Shown one piece after another: positions 8,471 through 16,408 of a stretch of 64,000 bases of DNA. Position numbers and translations under genes: made by a program. The stretch spans positions 7,130,001 through 7,194,000 of the forward strand of contig NZ_CP117866.1 of the NCBI RefSeq assembly GCF_028736035.1, in the 5' to 3' direction. Origin of the DNA: Streptomyces sp. T12 (GTDB lineage Bacteria > Actinomycetota > Actinomycetes > Streptomycetales > Streptomycetaceae). The notes under the pieces were generated by a model. It was not told the origin of the DNA. It searched no databases and saw nothing but the letters and a program-made list of their open reading frames with translations. How positions within the stretch are numbered: position 1 is the first letter of the stretch; every line of letters begins with the position of its first letter.

Positions 8471-9846
8471 CCGTCGAGTCCGTCCGCCCCGAAGCCCAAC
8501 CCCGTGGGACTTCGGAACTGCGTGAGCCGCCCCTCGCGGGCGGGAAAGTTCCGCTTCTCGGCCACGGCTGGAAGCTGGTCCGCGATCCGCTGGCCTTCAT
8601 GGCCGGGCTCAGGGCCCACGGCGACGTCGTACGGCTCAGGCTCGGCCCGAAGACGGTGTACGCCGTCACCGCGCCGGACCTCACCGGCGCGCTGGCGCTG
8701 AGCACCGACTTCGAGATCGCCGGGCCGCTGTGGGAGTCCCTGGAAGGCCTGCTCGGCAAGGAGGGAGTGGCCACGGCGAACGGCCCCCGGCACCGGCGTC
8801 AGCGGCGCACCATCCAGCCCGCCTTCCGGCTCGACGCGATCCCCGGGTACGGGCCGATCATGGAGGAGGAGGCACACGCGCTGACCGAGCGCTGGAAGCC
8901 CGGCGAGACCATCGACTGCACCTCCGAGTCGTTCCGGATCGCCGTGCGCATCGCCGCCCGCTGTCTGCTGCGCGGCGCGTACATGGACGCGCGGGCCGAG
9001 CGGCTGTGTGCCGCGCTCGACACCCTCTTCCGCGGTATGTACCGGCGGATGGTGATCCCGCTCGGGCGGCTTTACAACCTGCCTCTCCCGGCCAACCGCA
9101 CATTCAACCGCGCCCTGGCCGATTTCCATCTCCTGGTCGACGAGATCGTCGCCGAACGCCGGGCATCTGGTCAAAAGCCGGACGATTTGCTGACGGCATT
9201 GCTGGACGCGAAGGACGAGAATGGCGATCCCATAGGGGAACAGGAGATCCACGATCAGGTCGTCGCGATACTCACCGCGGGCGCCGAGACCGTGGCCTCC
9301 ACGATCATGTGGCTGCTCCATGTGTTCTCGGAACATCCGGAACACGCAGACAAGGTGTGCGCGGAGGTCGAATCCGTCACCGGTGGCCGGCCCGTGGCAT
9401 TCGAGGACGTCCGCAGGCTCGGGCACACCAACAATGTCGTCGTGGAGGCGATGCGTTTGCGCCCCGCGATCTGGATTCTGACGCGACGGGCGGTCGCCGA
9501 TACGTCACTGGGTGGCTATCGCATTCCGGCCGGGGCCGACATCGTCTACAGCCCCTACGCCATCCAGCGCGACCCGAAGTCGTACGCCCACCACCTCGAG
9601 TTCGACCCCGACCGCTGGCTTCCGGAACGCGTCAAGGACGTGCCGAAATACGCCATGAGTCCGTTCGGCGTCGGCAATCGCAAGTGCCCGAGCGATCACT
9701 TCTCCATGGCGATGCTGACGCTGATCACGGCGGCGCTGTCCACCAGGTACCGCTTCGAGCAGGTGTCCGGTTCGAGCGACGCGACCCGGGTGGGCATCAC
9801 ACTCCACCCGCACCACCTGCTGCTGCGGCCGGTGCCGAGGGACTGA
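8467..9846 (+). CDS. cyp170A1: Cytochrome P450 CYP170A family (epi-isozizaene 5-monooxygenase / albaflavenone synthase)
   Basis: This 459-residue P450 oxidises epi-isozizaene via albaflavenol to albaflavenone. The I-helix motif AGAETVAST, the ExxR motif in VEAMRL, and the heme loop [13 protein letters not shown] with Cys407 are visible. The heme loop lacks the usual small residue after the cysteine and has Pro-Ser instead, as I recall for CYP170A1. S. coelicolor CYP170A1 also has a second, farnesene-synthase active site; the stretch [14 protein letters not shown] lies where its Asp-rich motif would be expected. The gene is translationally coupled to the cyclase. It ends 31 bases from the convergent nrdB stop. 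Confidence 0.93.
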   Translation: MTVESVRPEAQPRGTSELREPPLAGGKVPLLGHGWKLVRDPLAFMAGLRAHGDVVRLRLGPKTVYAVTAPDLTGALALSTDFEIAGPLWESLEGLLGKEGVATANGPRHRRQRRTIQPAFRLDAIPGYGPIMEEEAHALTERWKPGETIDCTSESFRIAVRIAARCLLRGAYMDARAERLCAALDTLFRGMYRRMVIPLGRLYNLPLPANRTFNRALADFHLLVDEIVAERRASGQKPDDLLTALLDAKDENGDPIGEQEIHDQVVAILTAGAETVASTIMWLLHVFSEHPEHADKVCAEVESVTGGRPVAFEDVRRLGHTNNVVVEAMRLRPAIWILTRRAVADTSLGGYRIPAGADIVYSPYAIQRDPKSYAHHLEFDPDRWLPERVKDVPKYAMSPFGVGNRKCPSDHFSMAMLTLITAALSTRYRFEQVSGSSDATRVGITLHPHHLLLRPVPRD

Positions 9847-9877
9847 CACCGGCCGCAGATCGCTGTTCGGCCGAGGC

Positions 9878-10891
9878 TCAGAAGTCCTCGTCCAGGTCGA
9901 CGGTGCCCTCCACCGCCACCTGGTACGCCGACGGACGCCGTTCGAAGAAGTTGGTGAGCTCCTGGACGCCCTGCAGCTCCATGAACGAGAAGGGGTTCTC
10001 GGAGCCGTACACCGGGGCGAAGCCGAGCCGCGTCAGACGCTGGTCGGCGACACACTCCAGGTACTGCCGCATCGACTCGGTGTTCATGCCCGGGAGGCCG
10101 TCACCGCACAGGTCGCGCCCGAACTGCAGCTCGGCCTCGACGGCCTCCCTCAGCATGTCGGTGACCTGCTGCTGGAGTTCGTCGTCGAAGAGCTCCGGCT
10201 CCTCCTTGCGGACGGTGTCGACGACGTCGAAGGCGAAGCTCATGTGCATCGTCTCGTCGCGGAACACCCAGTTGGTGCCGGTGGCCAGGCCGTGCAGCAG
10301 GCCCCGGCTGCGGAACCAGTAGACGTAGGCGAAGGCACCGTAGAAGAACAGGCCCTCGATGCACGCGGCGAAGCAGATCAGGTTGAGCAGGAAGCGGCGC
10401 CGGTCGGCCTTGGTCTCCAGGCGCTCCAGCTTCTCGACCTCGTTGATCCACTTGAAGCAGAACTCGGCCTTCTCGCGGATGGACGGGATGTTCTCGACGG
10501 CGTCGAACGCCGCCGCCCTGTCCTGCGGGTCGGGCAGATAGGTGTCGAGCAGCGTCAAGTAGAACTGGACGTGGACGGCCTCCTCGAAGAGCTGCCGGCT
10601 CAGGTACAGCCGCGCCTCGGGGGAGTTGATGTGCTTGTACAGCGTCAGCACCAGGTTGTTCGCGACGATCGAGTCGCCCGTCGCGAAGAACGCGACCAGC
10701 CGGCCGATCATGTGCTGCTCACCCTCGGACAGCTTCGCGAGGTCGGCGACGTCCGAGTGGAGGTCGACCTCCTCGACGGTCCAGGTGTTCTTGATGGCGT
10801 CCCGGTAGCGCTCGTAGAAGTCCGGGTAGCGCATGGGGCGCAGGGTGAGCTCGAAGCCCGGGTCGAGCAAGTTGGCGTTACGGGCGGTCAT
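9878..10891 (-). CDS. nrdB: Ribonucleotide reductase class Ia, beta subunit
   Basis: The 337-residue small subunit houses the diiron-tyrosyl radical. Ligands and radical site are visible in EEAVHVQFY, where E-x2-H-x3-Y matches the E. coli Glu115/His118/Tyr122 spacing. ACIEGLFFYGAF and RDETMHMSF supply the other iron ligands. The start overlaps the nrdA stop by one base (TAATG), so the two subunits are coupled. In S. coelicolor I recall a third gene, nrdS, downstream; here the gene runs straight into the convergent P450 with 31 bases between stops, so nrdS is absent from this position. Confidence 0.95.
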   Translation of the reverse strand: MTARNANLLDPGFELTLRPMRYPDFYERYRDAIKNTWTVEEVDLHSDVADLAKLSEGEQHMIGRLVAFFATGDSIVANNLVLTLYKHINSPEARLYLSRQLFEEAVHVQFYLTLLDTYLPDPQDRAAAFDAVENIPSIREKAEFCFKWINEVEKLERLETKADRRRFLLNLICFAACIEGLFFYGAFAYVYWFRSRGLLHGLATGTNWVFRDETMHMSFAFDVVDTVRKEEPELFDDELQQQVTDMLREAVEAELQFGRDLCGDGLPGMNTESMRQYLECVADQRLTRLGFAPVYGSENPFSFMELQGVQELTNFFERRPSAYQVAVEGTVDLDEDF

Positions 10892-13287
10892 TACTGGCAG
10901 GCCTCGCAGGACTCGGGGTTTTCCAGGGAGCAGGCGACGGCGTCGGGGTCGGCCACCTGCTGGGCGGGGATGGTCTTTTCCGGCTGGGCGGACTGGGCCT
11001 GGGCGGCGCGGGCGATGCGGGTCGCCGGGCGCGAGCGCAGGTAGTACGTCGTCTTCAGGCCCTGCTTCCAGGCGTACGCGTACATCGAGGAGAGCTTGCC
11101 GATGGTCGGCGTCTCCATGAAGAGGTTCAGGGACTGGGACTGGTCGAGGAACGGCGTCCGGTCCGCGGCCATGTCGATCAGGCCGCGCTGCGGGATCTCC
11201 CACGCCGTGCGGTACAGGGCCCGTACGTCCGCCGGGATCCAGGCGAAGTCCTGCACCGAGCCGTTCGCCTCGCGCAGCGCCTCACGGGTGCGGGCGTCCC
11301 AGACGCCGAGTGCCTTGAGTTCGTTGACCAGGTAGGAGTTGACCTGGAGGAACTCGCCGGACAGCGTCTCGCGCTTGAACAGGTTGGAGACCTGCGGCTC
11401 GATGCACTCGTAGACGCCGGCGATGGACGCGATGGTGGCGGTGGGCGCGATGGCGAGGAGGAGGGAGTTGCGCAGGCCGGTCGTGGCCATACGGTCCCGC
11501 AGGGCGGCCCAGCGCTCCGGCCAGGTCAGCTCGACGCCGTAATGGTCGGGGTGCAGGACGCCCTTGGCCGTACGGGTCTTCTCCCAGGCCGGCAGCGGGC
11601 CGTTGCGCTCGGCCAGGTCGGCGGAGGCCTCGTACGCGGCGAGCATGACGCGCTCGGCGATACGGGTGGAGAGGGCTCGGGCCTGCGGTGAGTCGAAGGG
11701 CAGCCGCAGTTTGAAGAAGACGTCCTGCAGGCCCATCGCGCCCAGGCCGACGGGACGCCACTTGGCGTTCGACCGGCCGGCCTGCTCGGTCGGGTAGAAG
11801 TTGATGTCGACGACGCGGTCGAGGAAGGTGACGGCGGTACGGACGGTGGCGTCCAGCCGCTCCCAGTCGATGTCGCCGGTCATCGTGTCGACGAAGGCAC
11901 CGAGATTGACGGACCCCAGGTTGCAGACCGCCGTCTCCCCGTCGTCCGTGACCTCCAGGATCTCCGTGCAGAGGTTCGAGGAGTGGACGACGTGGCCCGG
12001 CAGCGCCGTCTGGTTGGCGGTGCGGTTGGCGGCGTCCTTGAAGGTCATCCAGCCGTTGCCGGTCTGCGCGAGGGTGCGCATCATGCGGCCGTACAGGTCA
12101 CGGGCCGGGATGGTCTTCTTCGCGAGCCCGGCCGCCTCCGCCTTGCAGTACGCCGCGTCGAACTCCTCGCCCCACAGGTCGACCAGCTCGGGCACGTCGG
12201 CGGGGGAGAACAGGGACCACAGGCCGTCGGCGTTCACGCGGCGCATGAACTCGTCCGGGACCCAGTGCGCGAGGTTCAGGTTGTGCGTACGCCGGGCGTC
12301 CTCACCGGTGTTGTCGCGCAGCTCCAGGAACTCCTCGATGTCGGAGTGCCAGGTCTCCAGGTAGACCGCGGCCGCGCCCTTGCGCCGGCCGCCCTGGTTC
12401 ACGGCGGCGACCGAGGCGTCGAGGGTCTTCAGGAACGGGACGATGCCGTTGGAGTGACCGTTGGTGCCGCGGATCAGCGAACCCCGGGAGCGGATACGGG
12501 AGTACGAAAGGCCGATGCCGCCGGCGTGCTTCGAGAGGCGGGCGACCTGGTGGTAGCGGTCGTAGATGGAGTCCAGCTCGTCCAGCGGGGAGTCGAGCAG
12601 GTAGCAGGACGACATCTGGGGGTGCCGGGTGCCGGAGTTGAAGAGCGTGGGGGAGGAGGGGAGGTAGTCGAGGCGGCTCATGAGCCCGTAGAGCGCGGCG
12701 ACTTCGTCCACCGACCTGGCCGTGTCGTCCTCCGCGAGGCCCGCGGCGACGCGCAGCATGAAGTGCTGGGGCGTCTCGATGACCTTGCGGGTGATGGGGT
12801 GGCGGAGCAGGTACCGGCTGTGCAGGGTGCGCAGGCCGAAGTAGCCGAAGCGGTCGTCGGCGCCGGTGTCGATCAGGGCGTCGAGGCGGGCGGCGTGCAG
12901 GCGCACGAACTCGGCGGTCCGGTCGGCGATGAGCCCCTCGCGATGCCCGACCGCGACCGACTCGGTGAAGGACGTGACGCCCTGCGAGGCGGCCTCGGCG
13001 GCGACGGAGATGGTCAGCAGCCGGGCGGCCAGCCTGCTGTAGGCGGGGTCCTCGGAGATCAGACCGGCCGCCGCCTCGGTGGCCAGCTCGCGCAGCTCCT
13101 GCTCGTCCGCGATGGCGGACCGGCCGCGCAGCGCGGCGGCGGCGACCCGGCCGGGGTCGGCGTCGGGGAGGTCGGCGGTCAGCTCGGTCAGGGTCCGCAG
13201 CAAGGCGGTTCCCGGAGCGTCCTTGTCGGTCGGGCCGGCCGGGACGGTCGGAACGGCTGAGGCCGGGTCTGCTGGCGCGATGGTCAC
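10891..13287 (-). CDS. nrdA: Ribonucleotide reductase class Ia, alpha (catalytic) subunit
   Basis: The 798-residue large subunit reduces ribonucleotides to deoxyribonucleotides. Conserved catalytic blocks include SSNLCTEI, VCNLGSVNLG, the thiyl-radical loop YECIEPQVSN, and the C-terminal redox pair CEAC just before the stop. GTG 13287 was chosen because it follows GAGGGAGAG and because everything further upstream in the frame is riboswitch sequence. Expression should fall when adenosylcobalamin is plentiful, because of the riboswitch in its leader, and respond to dATP/ATP through NrdR boxes. A B12-dependent class II enzyme (nrdJ) is expected elsewhere in the genome. Confidence 0.95.
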   Translation of the reverse strand: MTIAPADPASAVPTVPAGPTDKDAPGTALLRTLTELTADLPDADPGRVAAAALRGRSAIADEQELRELATEAAAGLISEDPAYSRLAARLLTISVAAEAASQGVTSFTESVAVGHREGLIADRTAEFVRLHAARLDALIDTGADDRFGYFGLRTLHSRYLLRHPITRKVIETPQHFMLRVAAGLAEDDTARSVDEVAALYGLMSRLDYLPSSPTLFNSGTRHPQMSSCYLLDSPLDELDSIYDRYHQVARLSKHAGGIGLSYSRIRSRGSLIRGTNGHSNGIVPFLKTLDASVAAVNQGGRRKGAAAVYLETWHSDIEEFLELRDNTGEDARRTHNLNLAHWVPDEFMRRVNADGLWSLFSPADVPELVDLWGEEFDAAYCKAEAAGLAKKTIPARDLYGRMMRTLAQTGNGWMTFKDAANRTANQTALPGHVVHSSNLCTEILEVTDDGETAVCNLGSVNLGAFVDTMTGDIDWERLDATVRTAVTFLDRVVDINFYPTEQAGRSNAKWRPVGLGAMGLQDVFFKLRLPFDSPQARALSTRIAERVMLAAYEASADLAERNGPLPAWEKTRTAKGVLHPDHYGVELTWPERWAALRDRMATTGLRNSLLLAIAPTATIASIAGVYECIEPQVSNLFKRETLSGEFLQVNSYLVNELKALGVWDARTREALREANGSVQDFAWIPADVRALYRTAWEIPQRGLIDMAADRTPFLDQSQSLNLFMETPTIGKLSSMYAYAWKQGLKTTYYLRSRPATRIARAAQAQSAQPEKTIPAQQVADPDAVACSLENPESCEACQ

Positions 13288-13399
13288 GTGGGGGCTCTCC
13301 CTCGCTCGGCACGGGGGCCTTGCGGGAGGGCAGGGGGCAGCACACGAGCGCACGCGGCGTCGCGTCCACCGGCCCATTCCACGAGGCCCGGACGTCAGG

Positions 13400-13540
13400 C
13401 GCACCGGCCGGGTGGCCGGGCGCGCTGTCGGCAGGTCCTCGGACTGACTCTCGTACGACGGCATGCGGGCATACGTGTACGAGTACACCGTTGCGGGACA
13501 GTTCCGGATTCGCACCGGATTCCCCTGCGGCGACAGCGAG
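13400..13540 (-). promoter_or_regulatory. Adenosylcobalamin (B12) riboswitch in the nrdAB leader
   Basis: On the minus strand GGGGAATCCGGTGCGAATCC, followed by GGAACTGTCCCGCAA (13491-13525), is the hallmark cobalamin-riboswitch core. GTCAGTCCGAGGACCTGCC at 13430-13448 is the closing conserved block. The remaining leader to nrdA (13288-13400) is GC-rich with complementary stretches, CCGGCCACCCGGCCGG among them, that could form the expression platform. A B12 riboswitch controlling nrdABS is established in S. coelicolor. The outer limits given are approximate. Confidence 0.92.
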
Positions 13541-13544
13541 CATG

Positions 13545-13591
13545 AGCATACATCTTGTGCCGGGCTGTCGTGTCACCCCCAGATGTAGTGT
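13545..13591 (-). promoter_or_regulatory. Tandem NrdR boxes upstream of nrdAB
   Basis: Two 16-base elements on the minus strand, ACACTACATCTGGGGG (13591-13576) and GCACAAGATGTATGCT (13560-13545), resemble the NrdR consensus acaCwAtATaTwgtgt. Their starts are 31 bases apart, the three-helical-turn spacing usual for NrdR pairs. They lie between the GNAT gene and the riboswitch, where the promoter must be. Confidence 0.65.
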
Positions 13592-13601
13592 CGTGGTGGT
13601 T

Positions 13602-14108
13602 TCAGAGCGTCAACTCGTAGGTGAGGAGAGTGATGTCGTCGAGGGCCGGGATCGGATTCCAGTCCCGCTCGGGTGTGCGGACGAAGCCCAGACGTTCGTA
13701 GATGCGGTGGGCGCTGTGCATGGTGCGCTGGGTCGACAGGACGATGCGTACGCAGCCCTCCGTGGCCCGTGCGCGGTCGATGCAGGCGCGTACGAGGGCT
13801 TCTCCGGCGCCCCGGCCCCGGGCGTCCTGCGCGACCGCCAGCATGCGGATCGTGGCCTCGCCGGGCCCGGCTATGTCGGCCATCGGCCCGCCGCCCGGTA
13901 CGAAGGTCACGCCGCCCCGCAGCCGGCCCTTCTCGACAGCCACCAGCACCTCGGCGGCGGCCGCCCGCTTGGCCACGTCCTTCAGCTCACCGAGGTATTC
14001 GTCGCTCTCCCCGAAGTCGAGGAGGCCGTCCTGGAGGTAGGCCCGGGCGGTGATCTCGCCCAGGGCGTCGTACTCGTCGGGTTTCGCCTGCCGGATCACG
14101 ATGTCCAT
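13602..14108 (-). CDS. GNAT-family N-acetyltransferase
   Basis: This 168-residue protein starts MDIVIRQAKPDEYDALGEI. Motif A is visible as IRMLAVAQDARGRGAGEALV (R-G-x-G for acetyl-CoA), and motif B as AHRIYERLGFVR. The substrate is unknown. The internal ATG at 14108 was preferred over the one at 14138 because the alpha-beta fold begins directly after it. The 3' end lies about 10 bases from the NrdR box region of nrdAB. A terminator hairpin lies upstream, so it is transcribed alone or reads into the nrd leader. Confidence 0.85.
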   Translation of the reverse strand: MDIVIRQAKPDEYDALGEITARAYLQDGLLDFGESDEYLGELKDVAKRAAAAEVLVAVEKGRLRGGVTFVPGGGPMADIAGPGEATIRMLAVAQDARGRGAGEALVRACIDRARATEGCVRIVLSTQRTMHSAHRIYERLGFVRTPERDWNPIPALDDITLLTYELTL

Positions 14109-14137
14109 GCGGCTGAGTGTGCCGGACGGGTACGACA

Positions 14138-14167
14138 ACGGGCCGCCGGATTTCTCCGGCGGCCCGT
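14138..14167 (-). terminator. Hairpin terminator after mctP
   Basis: A perfect 13-bp stem, ACGGGCCGCCGGA paired with TCCGGCGGCCCGT, closes a TTTC loop 14 bases beyond the mctP stop and in front of the GNAT gene. Confidence 0.8.
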
Positions 14168-14180
14168 GGATGCCAGGTGC

Positions 14181-15791
14181 TCAGTGGGACGCGCCCGCAG
14201 TCGCCGGCGGCAGTTCCACCTGGACGCCCGCGTCGCCCGCGTCCGCCGTGTAGTCCTCCGGCCTGGTCTCGTCGATGCCCTCGGGGGCCTTCGCCGCCTT
14301 CAGGACGAAGGTGAGGACGACCGTCACGACCACGTTCAGTACGAACGCCGTCAGGCCGATGTAGCCGATCTCCCCGATGCCGGGGATCTCCTTCGCCGAG
14401 CCGCCGAAGTGCTTCTGGGTCGGGGAGGCGACACCGTACGCGGCGATCGTGCCGTAGAGCATGCCGACCGCCCAGCCGGCCAGCAGGGCCCAGCGGTGGA
14501 ACCAGCGGGTGAACAGGCCGCCGACCAGGGCCGGGAAGGTCTGCAGGATCCAGATGCCGCCCAGGAGCTGGAAGTTGATCGCGACCGTCTTGTCCATGGT
14601 GAGGACGAAGATCAGGGCGCCCACCTTCACCAGCAGCGAGACCAGCTTGGAGACCTTGGTCTCCTGCGCGGGCGTCGCGTCCGGCTTGATGAAGTCCTTG
14701 TAGATGTTGCGGGTGAAGAGGTTCGCGGCCGCGATGGACATGATGGCCGCGGGGACGAGCGCTCCGATGCCGATCGCCGCGAAGGCGACGCCCGCGAACC
14801 AGGCCGGGAACATGTCCTCGAAGAGCTGCGGGATCGCCAACTGGGGGTTGGTGGCCTTGACTCCGGCCGCGATCGCCATGAAGCCCAGCAGGGCGAGCAG
14901 GCCCAGCATCAGGGAGTACAGCGGCAGGATCGTGGTGTTGCGGCGGATCACCTCACGGCTGCGCGAGGAGAGCGTCGCCGTGATCGAGTGCGGGTACATG
15001 AACAGCGCGAGCGCGGAGCCCAACGCCAGCGTGGCGTACGTCCACTGGCCCGCCTCGGGCGGAACCAGGCCGCCGGCGCCGGCCTTCGTGTACTTCTCGC
15101 CCGCCGCGGCGAAGATCTCGTCGAATCCGCCCAGCTTGATCGGGATGTAGATGATCGCCACCGCGATGACGATGTAGATCAGCGTGTCCTTGACGAACGC
15201 GATCAGCGCGGGGGCGCGCAGACCCGAGGAGTAGGTGTACGCCGCCAGCACGCCGAAGGCGATGAGGAGCGGGAGGTCCTTGACGAACCAGTTGGTGTTC
15301 TCGCCGCCGCCCACGCCCATCACGTCCAGCACCGCCTGGATGCCGACCAACTGGAGCGCGATGTACGGCATGGTCGCCAGGAGGCCGGTGACGGCCACGG
15401 CCAGCGACAGGCCCTTCGAACCGAAGCGGCCGCGCACGAAGTCCGAGGTCGTCACATAGCCGTGCTTGTGCGAGACCGACCACAGGCGGGGCAGGAACGT
15501 GAAGATCAGGGGGTAGACGAGAATCGTGTAGGGCACCGCGAAGAAGCCCGCCGCGCCGGCCGCGTAGATCGCCGCCGGGACCGCCACGAAGGTGTACGCC
15601 GTGTACAGGTCGCCGCCGAGCAGGAACCAGGTCACCCAGGTGCCGAACGACCGGCCGCCCAGGCCCCATTCGTCGAGGCTGTGCTCGTTCTCGGCCTTGC
15701 GCCAGCGCGCGGCCAGGAAGCCCATGACCGTCACGGCCAGGAAGAAGAAGATGAAGACGGTGAGTGCCACGCCGTTCACGTCGTTCTTCAC
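14181..15791 (-). CDS. mctP: Sodium:solute symporter family monocarboxylate permease MctP
   Basis: This 536-residue protein of the SSS family has about 13 hydrophobic segments. Typical SSS blocks include WGLGGRSFGTWVTWFLLGGD near residue 45 and the core helix ALQLVGIQAVLDVMG. The closest match I recognise is the MctP type, which imports lactate, pyruvate and alanine. The start is GTG 15791, overlapping the stop of the small DUF3311 gene as GTGA. Such small partner plus SSS pairs are usual for this subfamily. Together with cstA upstream this makes a monocarboxylate uptake region. Confidence 0.88.
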   Translation of the reverse strand: MKNDVNGVALTVFIFFFLAVTVMGFLAARWRKAENEHSLDEWGLGGRSFGTWVTWFLLGGDLYTAYTFVAVPAAIYAAGAAGFFAVPYTILVYPLIFTFLPRLWSVSHKHGYVTTSDFVRGRFGSKGLSLAVAVTGLLATMPYIALQLVGIQAVLDVMGVGGGENTNWFVKDLPLLIAFGVLAAYTYSSGLRAPALIAFVKDTLIYIVIAVAIIYIPIKLGGFDEIFAAAGEKYTKAGAGGLVPPEAGQWTYATLALGSALALFMYPHSITATLSSRSREVIRRNTTILPLYSLMLGLLALLGFMAIAAGVKATNPQLAIPQLFEDMFPAWFAGVAFAAIGIGALVPAAIMSIAAANLFTRNIYKDFIKPDATPAQETKVSKLVSLLVKVGALIFVLTMDKTVAINFQLLGGIWILQTFPALVGGLFTRWFHRWALLAGWAVGMLYGTIAAYGVASPTQKHFGGSAKEIPGIGEIGYIGLTAFVLNVVVTVVLTFVLKAAKAPEGIDETRPEDYTADAGDAGVQVELPPATAGASH

Positions 15792-16051
15792 TCCGACGCA
15801 CCGCCCTTCTCGGAAGCGCGGGCGCGCTGGTCACGCTGCCACAGCTTGTACGCGATCATCGTCAGCGCCGTGGAGAGCAGGACCCACAGCATCTGGTACC
15901 AGTAGAAGAACGGGATGCCGGCGAACTCCGGGTCCGTCTTGGCGTACGAACCCACCCACAACATCGCCACGAAGGGCGCGACGAGACAGAGCGCGATGAC
16001 GACCCGGACGGGTGTCACCACCGCTCTGTTCACTTCTGGGGCATCTGACAT
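15788..16051 (-). CDS. DUF3311 small membrane protein, partner of MctP
   Basis: An 87-residue protein with two hydrophobic helices (VRVVIALCLVAPFVAMLWVG and FYWYQMLWVLLSTALTMIA) and a charged C-terminal tail rich in Arg/Lys/Glu. This topology is that of DUF3311 proteins encoded directly upstream of SSS symporters. It probably helps assemble or modulate the symporter, by inference from the fixed pairing. ATG 16051 was chosen over an upstream start at 16072 because the family begins shortly before the first helix. Confidence 0.8.
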   Translation of the reverse strand: MSDAPEVNRAVVTPVRVVIALCLVAPFVAMLWVGSYAKTDPEFAGIPFFYWYQMLWVLLSTALTMIAYKLWQRDQRARASEKGGASE

Positions 16052-16192
16052 CTGACGGCTCCGTCCCCTCACTGATCACCTGTGAAACGCGGAGGCAATG
16101 TAGGTGACGGTGCAACGACAGCGGAAGACCCCGTCCGCATATCGGATGTGGAGGCTTGGTGTGGGGGTTCGCTGTGGAGGGCGTCGGGGGGC

Positions 16193-16408
16193 TCAGCAGC
16201 AGCGGAACCCCTGGCGCGGATCCGCCTCCCGGCGGTCGGTCCGCATCCGTTCGAAATCACGCCGGGACGGCACCTTCGCGTCCGGGTGATCGTGCCGTAG
16301 GTGCGCGACATAACGGTCGTACGCCGACTCGTCGGTCAGCTCACGCACATACCAGCGCACGCTACTGAGGACCTGCCGAAGACGGGGTACCCGCCGAAGC
16401 GACCGCAC
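16193..16408 (-). CDS. YbdD/YjiX family small protein
   Basis: A 71-residue protein with the family core WYVRELTDESAYDRYVAHLR, then HPDAKVPSRRDFERMRTDRR, and the C-terminal RCC found in E. coli YbdD. In E. coli ybdD follows cstA; here it also follows cstA on the same strand and the two overlap by 47 bases. GTG 16408 is preceded by GGAGGAG. The function is unproven, but constant linkage suggests it supports CstA-type pyruvate transport. Confidence 0.82.
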   Translation of the reverse strand: MRSLRRVPRLRQVLSSVRWYVRELTDESAYDRYVAHLRHDHPDAKVPSRRDFERMRTDRREADPRQGFRCC

